Below, one piece after another: positions 1 to 7,567 of a stretch of DNA of 15,084 nucleotides; the first letter of the stretch is position 1; every line of letters begins with the position of its first letter. The notes beneath the pieces are model-generated. The model was not told the DNA's origin. It worked only from the letters and a program-made list of their open reading frames with translations, and did no database searches. Origin of the DNA: Sphingobacteriia bacterium (GTDB taxonomy: Bacteria; Bacteroidota; Bacteroidia; Chitinophagales; Chitinophagaceae). Location of the stretch: assembly GCA_004293505.1 (NCBI GenBank), contig RDYY01000006.1, positions 1 to 15,084 on the forward strand, given 5' to 3'. The translations under genes and the position numbers were made by a program.

Positions 1-1644
1 GGTGGCATGGACTATTTCATTGATAACCGCAATACCCTTTCATTGAGTGCCAATTACAACAGGGGGCAGTTTGACAACGAACAAGGCCAGCGCGTAGATT
101 CTACCATCAATGGCACTCCCAGTTCCTTTACAGACATCATCACCAATACTTCAGCCCGTTTCCAGAACCTGGGGACCCAATTGAGTTTCAAACACAATTT
201 TACCAAAACAGGGCACAATATTTCGGCCGATTACAACTACAACAGCAGCAAAAACAGCAACTTATCTGATATCAGGAGTTTCACCAATGCGGTAAATGGC
301 ACACCCAAAAACAGCCTTTTACAAAAAGGCGCTGGTGATGGATCCACCACCAACCACACTGCACAAATTGATTACGAAAACCAATTGACGGATGATTCCA
401 AATTGGAAGCAGGTGCACGGGCAGCCATTCGGGACTTCAACAATCGCTTGGATCAATTCAGGTTCTTCCCTGCTGTGAATGACTATGTTTTGGTGCCTGG
501 CATCAGCAGCCGGTACAAATTCAACGACCAAGTTTATGCGCTCTATACCTCTTATAGCTTCAAGAAAAACGGTTGGAGCTATCAATTGGGTTTAAGGGCT
601 GAAAGTTCTAATTATACAGGAACTTTGTTGAACAACAAGGGCGCCGATTCTGCCGGTTTTAAAGTGACTTATCCCCTCTCCCTTTTCCCCAGTGCTTTCA
701 TCACCTATAAAATCAATGACAAGCAAGACTTTCAAGTCAACTATTCTCGGAGGGTTAATCGACCCAATTTTTTCCAGCTCACGCCCTTCCCGGATTATAC
801 CGATCCCCAAAACATCAATGTGGGTAACCCAGGCTTGCGCCCAGAGTTTACCAATTCATTTGAAATGTCTTGGAACAATGCTTACAAAAAGGGGTCTAAT
901 TTCTTGGCCACCGTTTATTTCAAATACTCTACAGACTTGATCACCCGGTATGTTTACCGTGACAAAAACCAATTGGTACCCACCGACAGCGCTTTTTTCA
1001 CCTCTTTCATCAACGCCAACAATGCCTACAATTATGGCTTGGAATTGACCAATAAAATGCCCATTACCAAATGGTGGGAATTGACGGTCAATGTGAATAT
1101 TTTCAATTCTGTCATCAATGCCAATTTACCCAACGAACCAGCCGTTCAACAACAGCAATGGAGCGGATTTGCCAAGTTCAACAATACTTTTAAAGTAGCC
1201 AAGGGCTGGAGCATCCAGTGGAGTGGTGATTACCAAGCCAAAACCGTTCTGCCTCCCGGCGGCGGCGGTGGTGGTGGCCGTGGGGGTGGTTTTGGTGGTG
1301 GCGGCATGATGTTTGGTGGTGGTCCTCAAACAGGTGCCCAAGGTTTCAACCTGCCCCGTTTTGGATTTGACATGGCCATCCGCAAAGAATGGACTTGGAA
1401 AAATGGTCAAAGTGGTAACCTCACTTTTAGCATGAATGACATTTTCCGCACCCAACTTTTCGAATCCTATTCAGAAAGTTCTTTCTTCAACCAAGTGACC
1501 TCTCGCAGAAGGGATCCACAAGTATTGCGAATCAACTTCAGCTATCGCTTTGGCAAATTTGACGCCACCCTCTTCAAGCGCAAAAACACCAAGGCCGACC
1601 AGTCTGGTGGCATGGACATGATGGGCGGTCAAGGTAGACCCTAA
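1..1644 (+). CDS. Outer-membrane beta-barrel receptor (TonB-dependent receptor-like), 5' end outside the window
   Basis: This is the C-terminal part of an outer-membrane beta-barrel protein. The frame is open from base 1, so the real start, signal peptide and any plug domain lie upstream; the first ATG, at base 7, is not a credible start. About 547 residues are visible. They show repeated amphipathic aromatic strands and the family signature RRxxRPxF...PxxxYxDPxxxxxGNPxLxPE near bases 748-855, which recurs in the second receptor of this window. That places both in the OMP_b-brl_3 type of TonB-dependent receptor relatives. A glycine-rich segment (bases about 1255-1345) probably forms an extracellular loop. 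After the last strand there is a charged, Met/Gly-rich tail of about 30 residues. There are no cysteines in the visible part. The substrate cannot be read from sequence. An intrinsic terminator follows the stop. Confidence 0.88.
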   Translation, partial: GGMDYFIDNRNTLSLSANYNRGQFDNEQGQRVDSTINGTPSSFTDIITNTSARFQNLGTQLSFKHNFTKTGHNISADYNYNSSKNSNLSDIRSFTNAVNGTPKNSLLQKGAGDGSTTNHTAQIDYENQLTDDSKLEAGARAAIRDFNNRLDQFRFFPAVNDYVLVPGISSRYKFNDQVYALYTSYSFKKNGWSYQLGLRAESSNYTGTLLNNKGADSAGFKVTYPLSLFPSAFITYKINDKQDFQVNYSRRVNRPNFFQLTPFPDYTDPQNINVGNPGLRPEFTNSFEMSWNNAYKKGSNFLATVYFKYSTDLITRYVYRDKNQLVPTDSAFFTSFINANNAYNYGLELTNKMPITKWWELTVNVNIFNSVINANLPNEPAVQQQQWSGFAKFNNTFKVAKGWSIQWSGDYQAKTVLPPGGGGGGGRGGGFGGGGMMFGGGPQTGAQGFNLPRFGFDMAIRKEWTWKNGQSGNLTFSMNDIFRTQLFESYSESSFFNQVTSRRRDPQVLRINFSYRFGKFDATLFKRKNTKADQSGGMDMMGGQGRP

Positions 1645-1662
1645 ACCTACCCTACTTAAGTT

Positions 1663-1695
1663 AAATGGAGGTGCACAACATGCACCTCCATTTTT
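1663..1695 (+). terminator. Rho-independent terminator after the receptor gene
   Basis: A perfect 13-bp stem (1663-1675 pairing with 1681-1693) closes a 5-base loop (CAACA, 1676-1680). The T tract covers 1691-1695, so the last stem pairs overlap it. It starts 18 bases after the receptor stop and ends 15 bases before the pcm ATG. It most likely ends receptor transcription; because it is so close to pcm it could also lie in the pcm leader. Confidence 0.85.
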
Positions 1696-1710
1696 CGTTT
1701 AAAAAGAGCC

Positions 1711-2388
1711 ATGGAGAGAAAAAGAGTATTTGTAGACAGCCCCCGTCACCAGGGAATGCGAAAAAAACTAGTGGATGAATTGCGGCAGAAAGGAATCACC
1801 AATGAGGCTGTTTTGGCTGCAGTTCAATCTGTACCCCGTCATTTTTTTCTGGACACGGCTTTTGAAGACATTGCCTACGAAAACAGGGCCTTTCCGATTG
1901 CAGCCCAACAAACCATTTCTCACCCCTACACTGTTGCTTACCAAACACAATTACTTGAGGTGGCTAAATTCCAAAAGATTTTAGAAATTGGGACGGGCAG
2001 CATGTACCAATCCGTGGTGTTGTCGGCCTTGGCCCCCAGTGCTACCATATTTACCATTGAAAGACAAAAAGAACTCTTTGATGCCCAATCAAAACTGGCC
2101 TTTAGGACACCCAAATACCTGAACATCAAAACATATTACGGGGATGGCTTTGCAGGGTTAAAAGCCTATGCTCCCTTTGACCGCATTTTGGTCACTGCCG
2201 CAGCGCCCTTTGTACCTCCAACATTGTTGGACCAACTAAAAGTCGGCGGCAAATTGGTGATCCCAGTGGACGAGGCAGACCAATTACAGCGGATGTTGCG
2301 CATCACCAAGCAAGCCGATGGCAGCTTGTCAGAAGAAAGTTTTGAAGCTTTTTCCTTTGTGCCCATGTTGCAGGGCAAGAACAAATGA
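1711..2388 (+). CDS. pcm: Protein-L-isoaspartate O-methyltransferase
   Basis: Repairs damaged proteins by methylating L-isoaspartyl residues with S-adenosylmethionine (EC 2.1.1.77); a cytoplasmic enzyme. The 225 residues cover the whole family (E. coli Pcm has about 208). Visible family features are the N-terminal helix with RHQGMRKKLVDELR (12-25), VPRHFF (41-46), QTISHPYTVA (67-76), SAM motif I LEIGTGSMYQ (91-100), FTIERQ (114-119), GDG (144-146) and AAPFVPPTLLDQLKVGGKL (164-182). The ATG at 1711 is preferred over the ATG at residue 16 because residues 8-15 also match the family; AAAAAGAG just upstream is a modest ribosome-binding site. Residue 98 is Met where motif I usually has a small residue, generally Gly. 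The gene lies between a terminator and a convergent mutase gene with a 5-bp gap, and no clear promoter was found upstream. Confidence 0.93.
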   Translation: MERKRVFVDSPRHQGMRKKLVDELRQKGITNEAVLAAVQSVPRHFFLDTAFEDIAYENRAFPIAAQQTISHPYTVAYQTQLLEVAKFQKILEIGTGSMYQSVVLSALAPSATIFTIERQKELFDAQSKLAFRTPKYLNIKTYYGDGFAGLKAYAPFDRILVTAAAPFVPPTLLDQLKVGGKLVIPVDEADQLQRMLRITKQADGSLSEESFEAFSFVPMLQGKNK

Positions 2389-2393
2389 CGGGT

Positions 2394-4124
2394 TTAGTTT
2401 CTCAGCCCCAAACTGGCAATGATTCCATCGATGCGAGCTACCAACATGGCTTGTTTGGCATCAAACGCTGCTTTGTCATTTAAGTCAGTTTTTACACTGA
2501 AATAAAATTTGATCTTGGGCTCGGTACCAGAGGGCCTAGCAGAAATTTTGCTGCCATCTGCAGTGATGAATTGCAAAACATTGCTTTTGGGCAATGAAAT
2601 GTCCCAGGTTTGTCCCGTTAGCAGGTTTTTGCCTTTTTGCATTTGGTAGTCCAACAGGGTTTCCACCGCTGCCCCATTGATGTGTGTAGGGGGAGATTGG
2701 CGATACCCTTCCATCATGGCAGCAATTTCTTTTTGACCGTTCATGCCTTTTTTGGTAATGCTGATCAGGGTCTCGTAATAAAAACCATATTGCAAATAGA
2801 GGGAAATCATTTTGTCAAAAAGGGTCTTGCCCTGTTGTTTTTCATAGGCAGCCATTTCACACATCAGGGCCACAGCACTCACAGCATCTTTGTCCCTTAC
2901 TTGGTCGCCAATCATCAAACCAAAACTCTCTTCGCCACCAATCACATAGTTTTCCTTCCCTTCCAATTCTTTGATTTTTTCTGCAATCCATTTGAACCCT
3001 GTCAACACATTGTAGCAATTCACCCCATTTTGGCGGGCTACTTCATTGATCATTTCAGTGGTCACAATGGTGGACACTACCATGTCGTTGGCTTGGGCAA
3101 TGCCTTTGGCTTTGCGGGCTTCGATCATGTAGGCAAATGCCAAAACAGCCGTTTGGTTGCCATTCATCAATACCCATTCGCCGTGGTGGTTTTTAACACC
3201 GATGCCCACCCTGTCCGCATCAGGATCCGTGCCCAATAAAATATCGGCATCCAAATTTTTGGCTGTTTTCAAGCCAATGGACATGGTTTCACTTTCCTCG
3301 GGGTTGGGGTATTCTACGGTAGGGAAATTACCATCAGGAGTGGCTTGTTCTTGCACAACGTGGACTTGGCGAAAGCCAAATTTTTCCAGGACTTTGGGCA
3401 CCAATTGAATACCCGTTCCATGGATGGGGGTATAGACTATTTTTAAATCAGCTTGTTGTTGGATGACCTCAGGGTAAACACTCAAGCCTGCGACCATCTT
3501 TAAATAAGCTTCATCCATTTCTTGTCCCATCACCTGGATCAAGTCTGCGCCTCCCTCCCATTTTACTTCATCTACTGACCCAATGGCTTCTACTTCGGTG
3601 ATGACATTTTTATCGTGGGGCGGCACCAATTGCCCCCCATCGTTCCAATAGGCTTTGTAACCATTGTATTCTTTTGGATTGTGCGAGGCGGTGCACACCA
3701 CACCAGCCGCACAGCCCAAATACCGGATGGCAAAACTGAGTTCTGGCGTGGGGCGAAGGGCATCAAAGAGATAGACCTTGATGCCATTGGCGGCAAATAC
3801 CGACGCCGTTGTTTCAGCAAAAAATCGGCTGTTGTTGCGGCTGTCGTGGGCAATGGCTACTTGGATCTTGCCAGCTGTAATTGTTTTTTTCAAGTAATTG
3901 GCGAAGCCTTGGGTGGCCATGCCAATGGTATACTTATTGACCCGGTTGGTGCCTACACCCATCAAGCCGCGCAAGCCCCCTGTGCCAAACTCCAAGTTGC
4001 GGTAAAAAGCATCTGCCAATTCATCGGGTTGTTGGGTGGCCAACTCCTGGATGGTTTTTTTTGTTTGGGCGTCGTAGTTTCCATTGAGCCAAATATTGAT
4101 CCTTGATTGAATGGCAGCATCCAT
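2394..4124 (-). CDS. Phosphoglucomutase/phosphomannomutase family enzyme (alpha-D-phosphohexomutase)
   Basis: Moves phosphate between C6 and C1 of a hexose phosphate (glucose or mannose; EC 5.4.2.2 or 5.4.2.8), linking glycolysis to polysaccharide and nucleotide-sugar synthesis; cytoplasmic. All four active-site elements of the family are present in 576 residues: the phosphoserine loop TASHNPKEYNGYK (145-157, catalytic Ser147), the metal loop TDPDADR (299-305), the sugar-binding loop GGEESFG (396-402) and the phosphate-binding loop RPSGTEPK (530-537). Length agrees with the long bacterial phospho-sugar mutases common in Bacteroidota. Sugar preference cannot be decided from sequence; a GlmM role is less likely because GlmM proteins are about 450 residues. 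It lies 64 bp downstream of a phosphoribosyltransferase gene on the same strand and is probably cotranscribed. The 3' end faces pcm with a 5-bp gap. Confidence 0.93.
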   Translation of the reverse strand: MDAAIQSRINIWLNGNYDAQTKKTIQELATQQPDELADAFYRNLEFGTGGLRGLMGVGTNRVNKYTIGMATQGFANYLKKTITAGKIQVAIAHDSRNNSRFFAETTASVFAANGIKVYLFDALRPTPELSFAIRYLGCAAGVVCTASHNPKEYNGYKAYWNDGGQLVPPHDKNVITEVEAIGSVDEVKWEGGADLIQVMGQEMDEAYLKMVAGLSVYPEVIQQQADLKIVYTPIHGTGIQLVPKVLEKFGFRQVHVVQEQATPDGNFPTVEYPNPEESETMSIGLKTAKNLDADILLGTDPDADRVGIGVKNHHGEWVLMNGNQTAVLAFAYMIEARKAKGIAQANDMVVSTIVTTEMINEVARQNGVNCYNVLTGFKWIAEKIKELEGKENYVIGGEESFGLMIGDQVRDKDAVSAVALMCEMAAYEKQQGKTLFDKMISLYLQYGFYYETLISITKKGMNGQKEIAAMMEGYRQSPPTHINGAAVETLLDYQMQKGKNLLTGQTWDISLPKSNVLQFITADGSKISARPSGTEPKIKFYFSVKTDLNDKAAFDAKQAMLVARIDGIIASLGLRN

Positions 4125-4188
4125 TGTATGTTGTTTTTTAGATGAACAATTTTAAAGCATTCCTACCAGAACTCAAATTTCTGTGTAG

Positions 4189-4689
4189 TTATTGTACCGA
4201 TACCCCCAGCACTTCTTGGCCATTTGTCTCTACTTCAATGTGTTGTTGGGGCGTAGTAGAAACGGACATGCCCACCACATCGGGTTTGACAGGAAAAGTC
4301 CGGTGCATGCGCTCTACCAGGACCAAAGTGGTAATAGAAGCGGGTTGAAATGCCAAGACAGGCTTTAACGCATACAACAATGTTTTACCAGAATTGGCTA
4401 CATCGTCAATCAAAACGACGTGTTTTTGGGTCAAAGACAAATTGGTGGATATGTTTACTGCTTCGGGTAGGGATTTGTTTAATCCCACTTCTATGATGTC
4501 CAAAACTTGGGGCAAATGTGATTGTAGCAGGGGCAAGAATTGCCTGGCTAAAATGCTGCCACCAGGCGCCACACCCAGCAAAACCACCGGCAAATCGGAA
4601 TGGCTTAATTTTTCTGCTATTTCCAAAGCCATGCGGGACAATTTAACCCGGGCTGCACTTTGGTCCATGATGTATTTTTTCTGGGACAT
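4189..4689 (-). CDS. PyrR-like phosphoribosyltransferase family protein
   Basis: A type I phosphoribosyltransferase fold protein of 166 residues. The PRPP-binding loop is clear: VVLIDDVANSGKT (91-103), two acidic residues followed by the SGKT turn. Upstream is VVLLGVAPGGSILAR (35-49), matching the pyrophosphate-binding loop region. The C-terminal part with TFPVKPDVVGMSVST (131-145) resembles the PyrR family (uracil phosphoribosyltransferase/pyrimidine regulator), so PyrR-like is the best description. The loop reads ANSGKT rather than the YTGRT usual in genuine PyrR, so the substrate is uncertain and a regulatory role is not shown. No pyr genes lie next to it; the downstream neighbour is a phosphohexomutase. 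The ATG at 4689 is used; Met8 is an alternative. A Bacteroidota-type -7 element lies just upstream. Confidence 0.82.
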   Translation of the reverse strand: MSQKKYIMDQSAARVKLSRMALEIAEKLSHSDLPVVLLGVAPGGSILARQFLPLLQSHLPQVLDIIEVGLNKSLPEAVNISTNLSLTQKHVVLIDDVANSGKTLLYALKPVLAFQPASITTLVLVERMHRTFPVKPDVVGMSVSTTPQQHIEVETNGQEVLGVSVQ

Positions 4690-4705
4690 GTAGAAAGATT
4701 GCCTT

Positions 4706-4713
4706 CAAATCTA
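4706..4713 (-). promoter_or_regulatory. Candidate Bacteroidota -7 promoter element for the phosphoribosyltransferase gene
   Basis: On the minus strand the bases read TAGATTTG, an exact match to the Bacteroidota TAnnTTTG consensus, 16 bases before the ATG at 4689. A TTG lies 15 bases further upstream, closer than the usual -33 spacing, so the -33 half is weak. In the same 91-bp divergent gap the plus strand has only a near match (TAATTTTA, 4757-4764) for the Fe-S gene at 4781. Confidence 0.45.
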
Positions 4714-4780
4714 CCACAAAAACGGGCGCAATAAAGTACCCAAGAGAGAAATCACTTAATTTTAGGGCACAATTTTTCCC

Positions 4781-6097
4781 ATGTCATATCTACCCCAAAT
4801 TTTCTTTCTCTTGTTGAGTACTGTGGCTGTGTTTGCCTTTACCAAAAAAGCAGGTGAGATCAAAAGAAATATTGCTTTGGGCAGGCCAGAAGCCTTTTTG
4901 GACCAGAAAAGCAAAAGGTGGCAAAATGTGTTGCTCTTGGCCTTGGGTCAAAAGAAAATGTTTGCCAACCTACCTGTGGCCATCATGCACTTTTTTCTTT
5001 ACGTGGGATTCTTGATCATCAATTTAGAAGTATTGGAAATTGTTCTGGATGGCATATTGGGCACACACCGACTCTTTTTGCCTTATTTGGGAAATGCCTA
5101 TGCTTTTTTCATCAATGTTTTTGAATGGTTAGCTGTTTCAGTGTTGGTTTTTTGTGTGTTTTTCTTGGCCCGACGCAATGTTCTTAAAGTAAAAAGATTG
5201 GTGCACAAGGACTTGGTGGGTTGGCCCCGTTCCGATGCCAATTATATTCTGGTCACAGAAATTGTCTTGATGACCTTGTTCCTGACCATGAATACCACCG
5301 ACTTGGTTTTGCAAAGCAAGTCTGCCCCCCATTATTCGCCCACGGGTGATTTCTTTTGGTCCGCTATGTTTACACCCTTGTTGCAAGATTGGTCAATTGA
5401 AAATTTGGTCATCTTAGAAAGGGTGGCTTGGTGGCTGCACATTGCAGGCATTTTTGCTTTCCTCAATTATTTGCCCTATTCCAAACATTTGCACATTGTA
5501 TTGGCCTTCCCAAATGCCTATTTTGCGCGCTTGGACAGCACAGGAAAAATGCACAACATGCCGGCGGTGCAAAACGAAGTACTGTATGCCATGCAACCCG
5601 AATTGGCCCCAACCGATGCAGCGCCCCCTGCACGCTTTGGTGCCAAGGACGTACAAGACCTGAGTTGGAAAAGCCTCATGGATGCTTACAGTTGTACAGA
5701 ATGTGGGCGTTGCACCGATGCCTGCCCAGCCAACGCTACGGGTAAACTGTTGAGCCCCCGTAAAATCATGATGGCTACCCGGGACCGTTTGGAAACGGTT
5801 GGAAAAATAATGGCAACCAACAAAGGAGAATTTGTACCTGACAACAAGTCTCTTTTGCACGACTATATTTCTGTGGAAGAGTTACGGGCTTGCACCACTT
5901 GCAATGCCTGTGTAGAAGAATGTCCCGTGAGCATTTCGCCCTTGGACATCATTTTGGAACTGCGCAGGTCTTTGATCATGGAGGAAAGCAATGCCCCCCA
6001 AGAATGGAACGGGACCTTCAGCAACATTGAAAACAATTTTGCCCCTTGGAAATTTTCACCAGATGAAAGGGACAAGTGGGCCACTGAAATGGGCTAA
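4781..6097 (+). CDS. Membrane-bound 4Fe-4S dicluster electron-transfer protein (HdrD/EtfD-type N-terminal half)
   Basis: Probably a membrane electron carrier between soluble donors and the quinone pool. The first 230 residues hold about five membrane helices (roughly 3-20, 63-92, 103-130, 155-176 and 208-230). His70, His220, His236 and His238 could include heme ligands, as in NarI/HdrE-like proteins. A cytosolic domain follows with two classical cluster motifs: C305-x2-C308-x2-C311-x3-C315 and C371-x2-C374-x2-C377-x3-C381, each ending in CP, typical of HdrC/GlpC-like proteins. The end, with NIENNFAPW, resembles the linker that leads into CCG domains in fused relatives. Here those domains are in a separate gene (6787-7566), beyond a minus-strand LysE gene. 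The family is known; the partner and donor (ETF, lactate or glycerol-phosphate type) are inferred. Its stop codon overlaps the LysE stop by four bases. Confidence 0.85.
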   Translation: MSYLPQIFFLLLSTVAVFAFTKKAGEIKRNIALGRPEAFLDQKSKRWQNVLLLALGQKKMFANLPVAIMHFFLYVGFLIINLEVLEIVLDGILGTHRLFLPYLGNAYAFFINVFEWLAVSVLVFCVFFLARRNVLKVKRLVHKDLVGWPRSDANYILVTEIVLMTLFLTMNTTDLVLQSKSAPHYSPTGDFFWSAMFTPLLQDWSIENLVILERVAWWLHIAGIFAFLNYLPYSKHLHIVLAFPNAYFARLDSTGKMHNMPAVQNEVLYAMQPELAPTDAAPPARFGAKDVQDLSWKSLMDAYSCTECGRCTDACPANATGKLLSPRKIMMATRDRLETVGKIMATNKGEFVPDNKSLLHDYISVEELRACTTCNACVEECPVSISPLDIILELRRSLIMEESNAPQEWNGTFSNIENNFAPWKFSPDERDKWATEMG

Positions 6098-6732
6098 AAA
6101 GAATCGGTTTGCGCCATGCGCCAAGCTTGGATACAGGCTGAAAGGACAAATACCAACCCCATGACCAGGTTCAATTTTTGTTGTCCATTTTGAAGTCGAC
6201 TGACCCAAAAACGTCCCGCATACATGTACAGGGCCAGTCCAGAAATGGTTCCTGCCCCAGCGCCCAGGGTAAAAACCCAAAAAGCAGCGGCGTTAGAAGG
6301 CAAAACCTGGTGTTGCAAAAAAACAGTGGTCCACAAAATCCAAAAAGGGAGTTGCAACGGATTCAAGCAACTCATGATGCTACCCAACCAAAACCGATGG
6401 GTGCTATTGTTTAAAAACACCGGGGCTTTTGCTTGACCATCCGGTTGGGGCTTGCTCCGCAAAGCCAAGATACCCAGTACCAAAAACAAGACAACCGTTC
6501 CCCAGCCCAACACTTGGAACCACCAACTGTTTTGCAATACCCAGTCGGTTCCCATCAAGGCCAAACGCAAGTAGACCATTTCCACCCAGGTAACACCCAG
6601 TGCATACAACCATGCTTGGCGCATGTTTTCACGGACTGCAATTTGGGTAGCCGTTACGCTCATGTTGCCCAAGGGCAATTGTCCCAAAAAACTCAACAAC
6701 CAGCCATAAAAAAACAAGCTAAACACTGCCAT
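6094..6732 (-). CDS. LysE/RhtB-family amino-acid exporter
   Basis: An inner-membrane protein of 212 residues with about six hydrophobic helices (roughly 4-24, 38-60, 70-92, 113-140, 148-172 and 185-205), the usual size and topology of LysE/RhtB/ArgO exporters. Family hallmarks are the N-terminal GQLPLGN (17-23), standing for the G-x-x-PGP region, and NPLQLPFW (124-131) after the central hydrophilic segment, matching the conserved NP motif. Substrate is unknown; basic or neutral amino acids are usual for the family. It lies antisense between two genes for what look like subunits of one Fe-S oxidoreductase. It converges with the first, with a 4-bp stop overlap, and diverges from the second across a 54-bp gap. 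Confidence 0.82.
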   Translation of the reverse strand: MAVFSLFFYGWLLSFLGQLPLGNMSVTATQIAVRENMRQAWLYALGVTWVEMVYLRLALMGTDWVLQNSWWFQVLGWGTVVLFLVLGILALRSKPQPDGQAKAPVFLNNSTHRFWLGSIMSCLNPLQLPFWILWTTVFLQHQVLPSNAAAFWVFTLGAGAGTISGLALYMYAGRFWVSRLQNGQQKLNLVMGLVFVLSACIQAWRMAQTDSF

Positions 6733-6764
6733 TCAACAAAGTAAAGGATTCGCCCCATAGTTTG

Positions 6765-6772
6765 TATTTTTG
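6765..6772 (+). promoter_or_regulatory. Candidate -7 promoter element for the CCG-domain gene
   Basis: TATTTTTG matches TAnnTTTG exactly and ends 14 bases before the ATG at 6787. No TTG occurs at the usual -33 distance, and the site lies in AT-rich sequence, so support is weak. A small inverted repeat, TTTTG-A-CAAAA (6768-6778), overlaps it. If the site is real, the CCG gene has its own promoter, as its separation from the membrane subunit gene would require. Confidence 0.3.
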
Positions 6773-6786
6773 ACAAAAGATTGACT

Positions 6787-7566
6787 ATGCAGGTAAAATC
6801 GGTAGCAGAAATGGCCGCAGCAGGAAAAACCCCAGAGATTTTGTTTTGGGTGGGTTGTGCCGGAAGTTTTGACCAAAGGGCCCAAAAAATCACCAAAGCA
6901 TTTGCTGCCATTTTGGACAAAGTGGGCATCGATTTTGCTATTTTAGGAAAGGAAGAAGCTTGTACCGGCGATCCTGCCAGAAGAGCAGGAAATGAATTCT
7001 TGTTCCAAATGATGGCCTACCAAAACATCCAAGTGCTGAATGGCTATGGCATCAAAAAAATTGTTACGGCCTGCCCGCATTGCTTCAATACCTTAAAAAA
7101 TGAGTACCCTGAGTTGGGTGGACATTATGAAGTCATCCACCACACCACCCTTTTGCAACAATTGATAGATGAAGGCCGCATAAAACTGAAAGAAGGCGGT
7201 AGTTTCAAGGGCAAAAAAATATCTTACCACGACTCCTGCTATTTGGGAAGGGCCAATGGCATTTACGAAGCGCCCAGAAAAGTACTGGAAGCCTTGGATG
7301 CGGAATTGGTTGAAATGAAACGCTGCAAAAGCAAGGGCCTTTGTTGTGGTGCTGGTGGCGCCCAAATGTTCAAAGAAGATGAGCCTGGAAACAAACGCAT
7401 CAACTTAGAAAGAACAGAGGAAGCATTGGCAACAGGTGCCAGTTTTATTGCAGCTGCTTGCCCTTTTTGCAATACCATGATGACCGATGGTGTCAAGAAC
7501 CAAGAAAAAGAAAACGAAGTAGCTGTCTTGGACATTGCTGAAATGATTGCTGCCGAAATGGAATAA
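6787..7566 (+). CDS. CCG-domain Fe-S oxidoreductase subunit (HdrB-like)
   Basis: A soluble protein of 259 residues with two cysteine-rich CCG-type domains that bind an iron-sulfur cluster, as in HdrB, GlpC, LutA and EtfD. The second domain is complete: C151, C186-C187-G and C225-x2-C228. In the first domain the equivalent residues are C24, C59 in CTGDPARRAG (59-68) and C96-x2-C99, so the second Cys of the CCG triplet is Thr. I recall the same CTGDPAR variant from EtfD-like proteins; this could not be checked here. It probably docks on the membrane dicluster protein encoded at 4781-6097. The start is the ATG at 6787; a TTG two codons earlier is less likely. The stop is followed after one base by the next ATG, so the two genes are probably translationally coupled. 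Confidence 0.86.
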   Translation: MQVKSVAEMAAAGKTPEILFWVGCAGSFDQRAQKITKAFAAILDKVGIDFAILGKEEACTGDPARRAGNEFLFQMMAYQNIQVLNGYGIKKIVTACPHCFNTLKNEYPELGGHYEVIHHTTLLQQLIDEGRIKLKEGGSFKGKKISYHDSCYLGRANGIYEAPRKVLEALDAELVEMKRCKSKGLCCGAGGAQMFKEDEPGNKRINLERTEEALATGASFIAAACPFCNTMMTDGVKNQEKENEVAVLDIAEMIAAEME

Positions 7567-7567
7567 C

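Noticed and set aside
1126..1455. Thr/Ala-rich open frame antisense to the glycine-rich loop
   Set aside because: Its Thr/Ala/Pro repeats are simply the reverse complement of the Gly codons.
6768..6778. Inverted repeat TTTTG-A-CAAAA as a regulator operator
   Set aside because: Five-base AT-rich arms occur often by chance in such sequence; no regulator gene is nearby.
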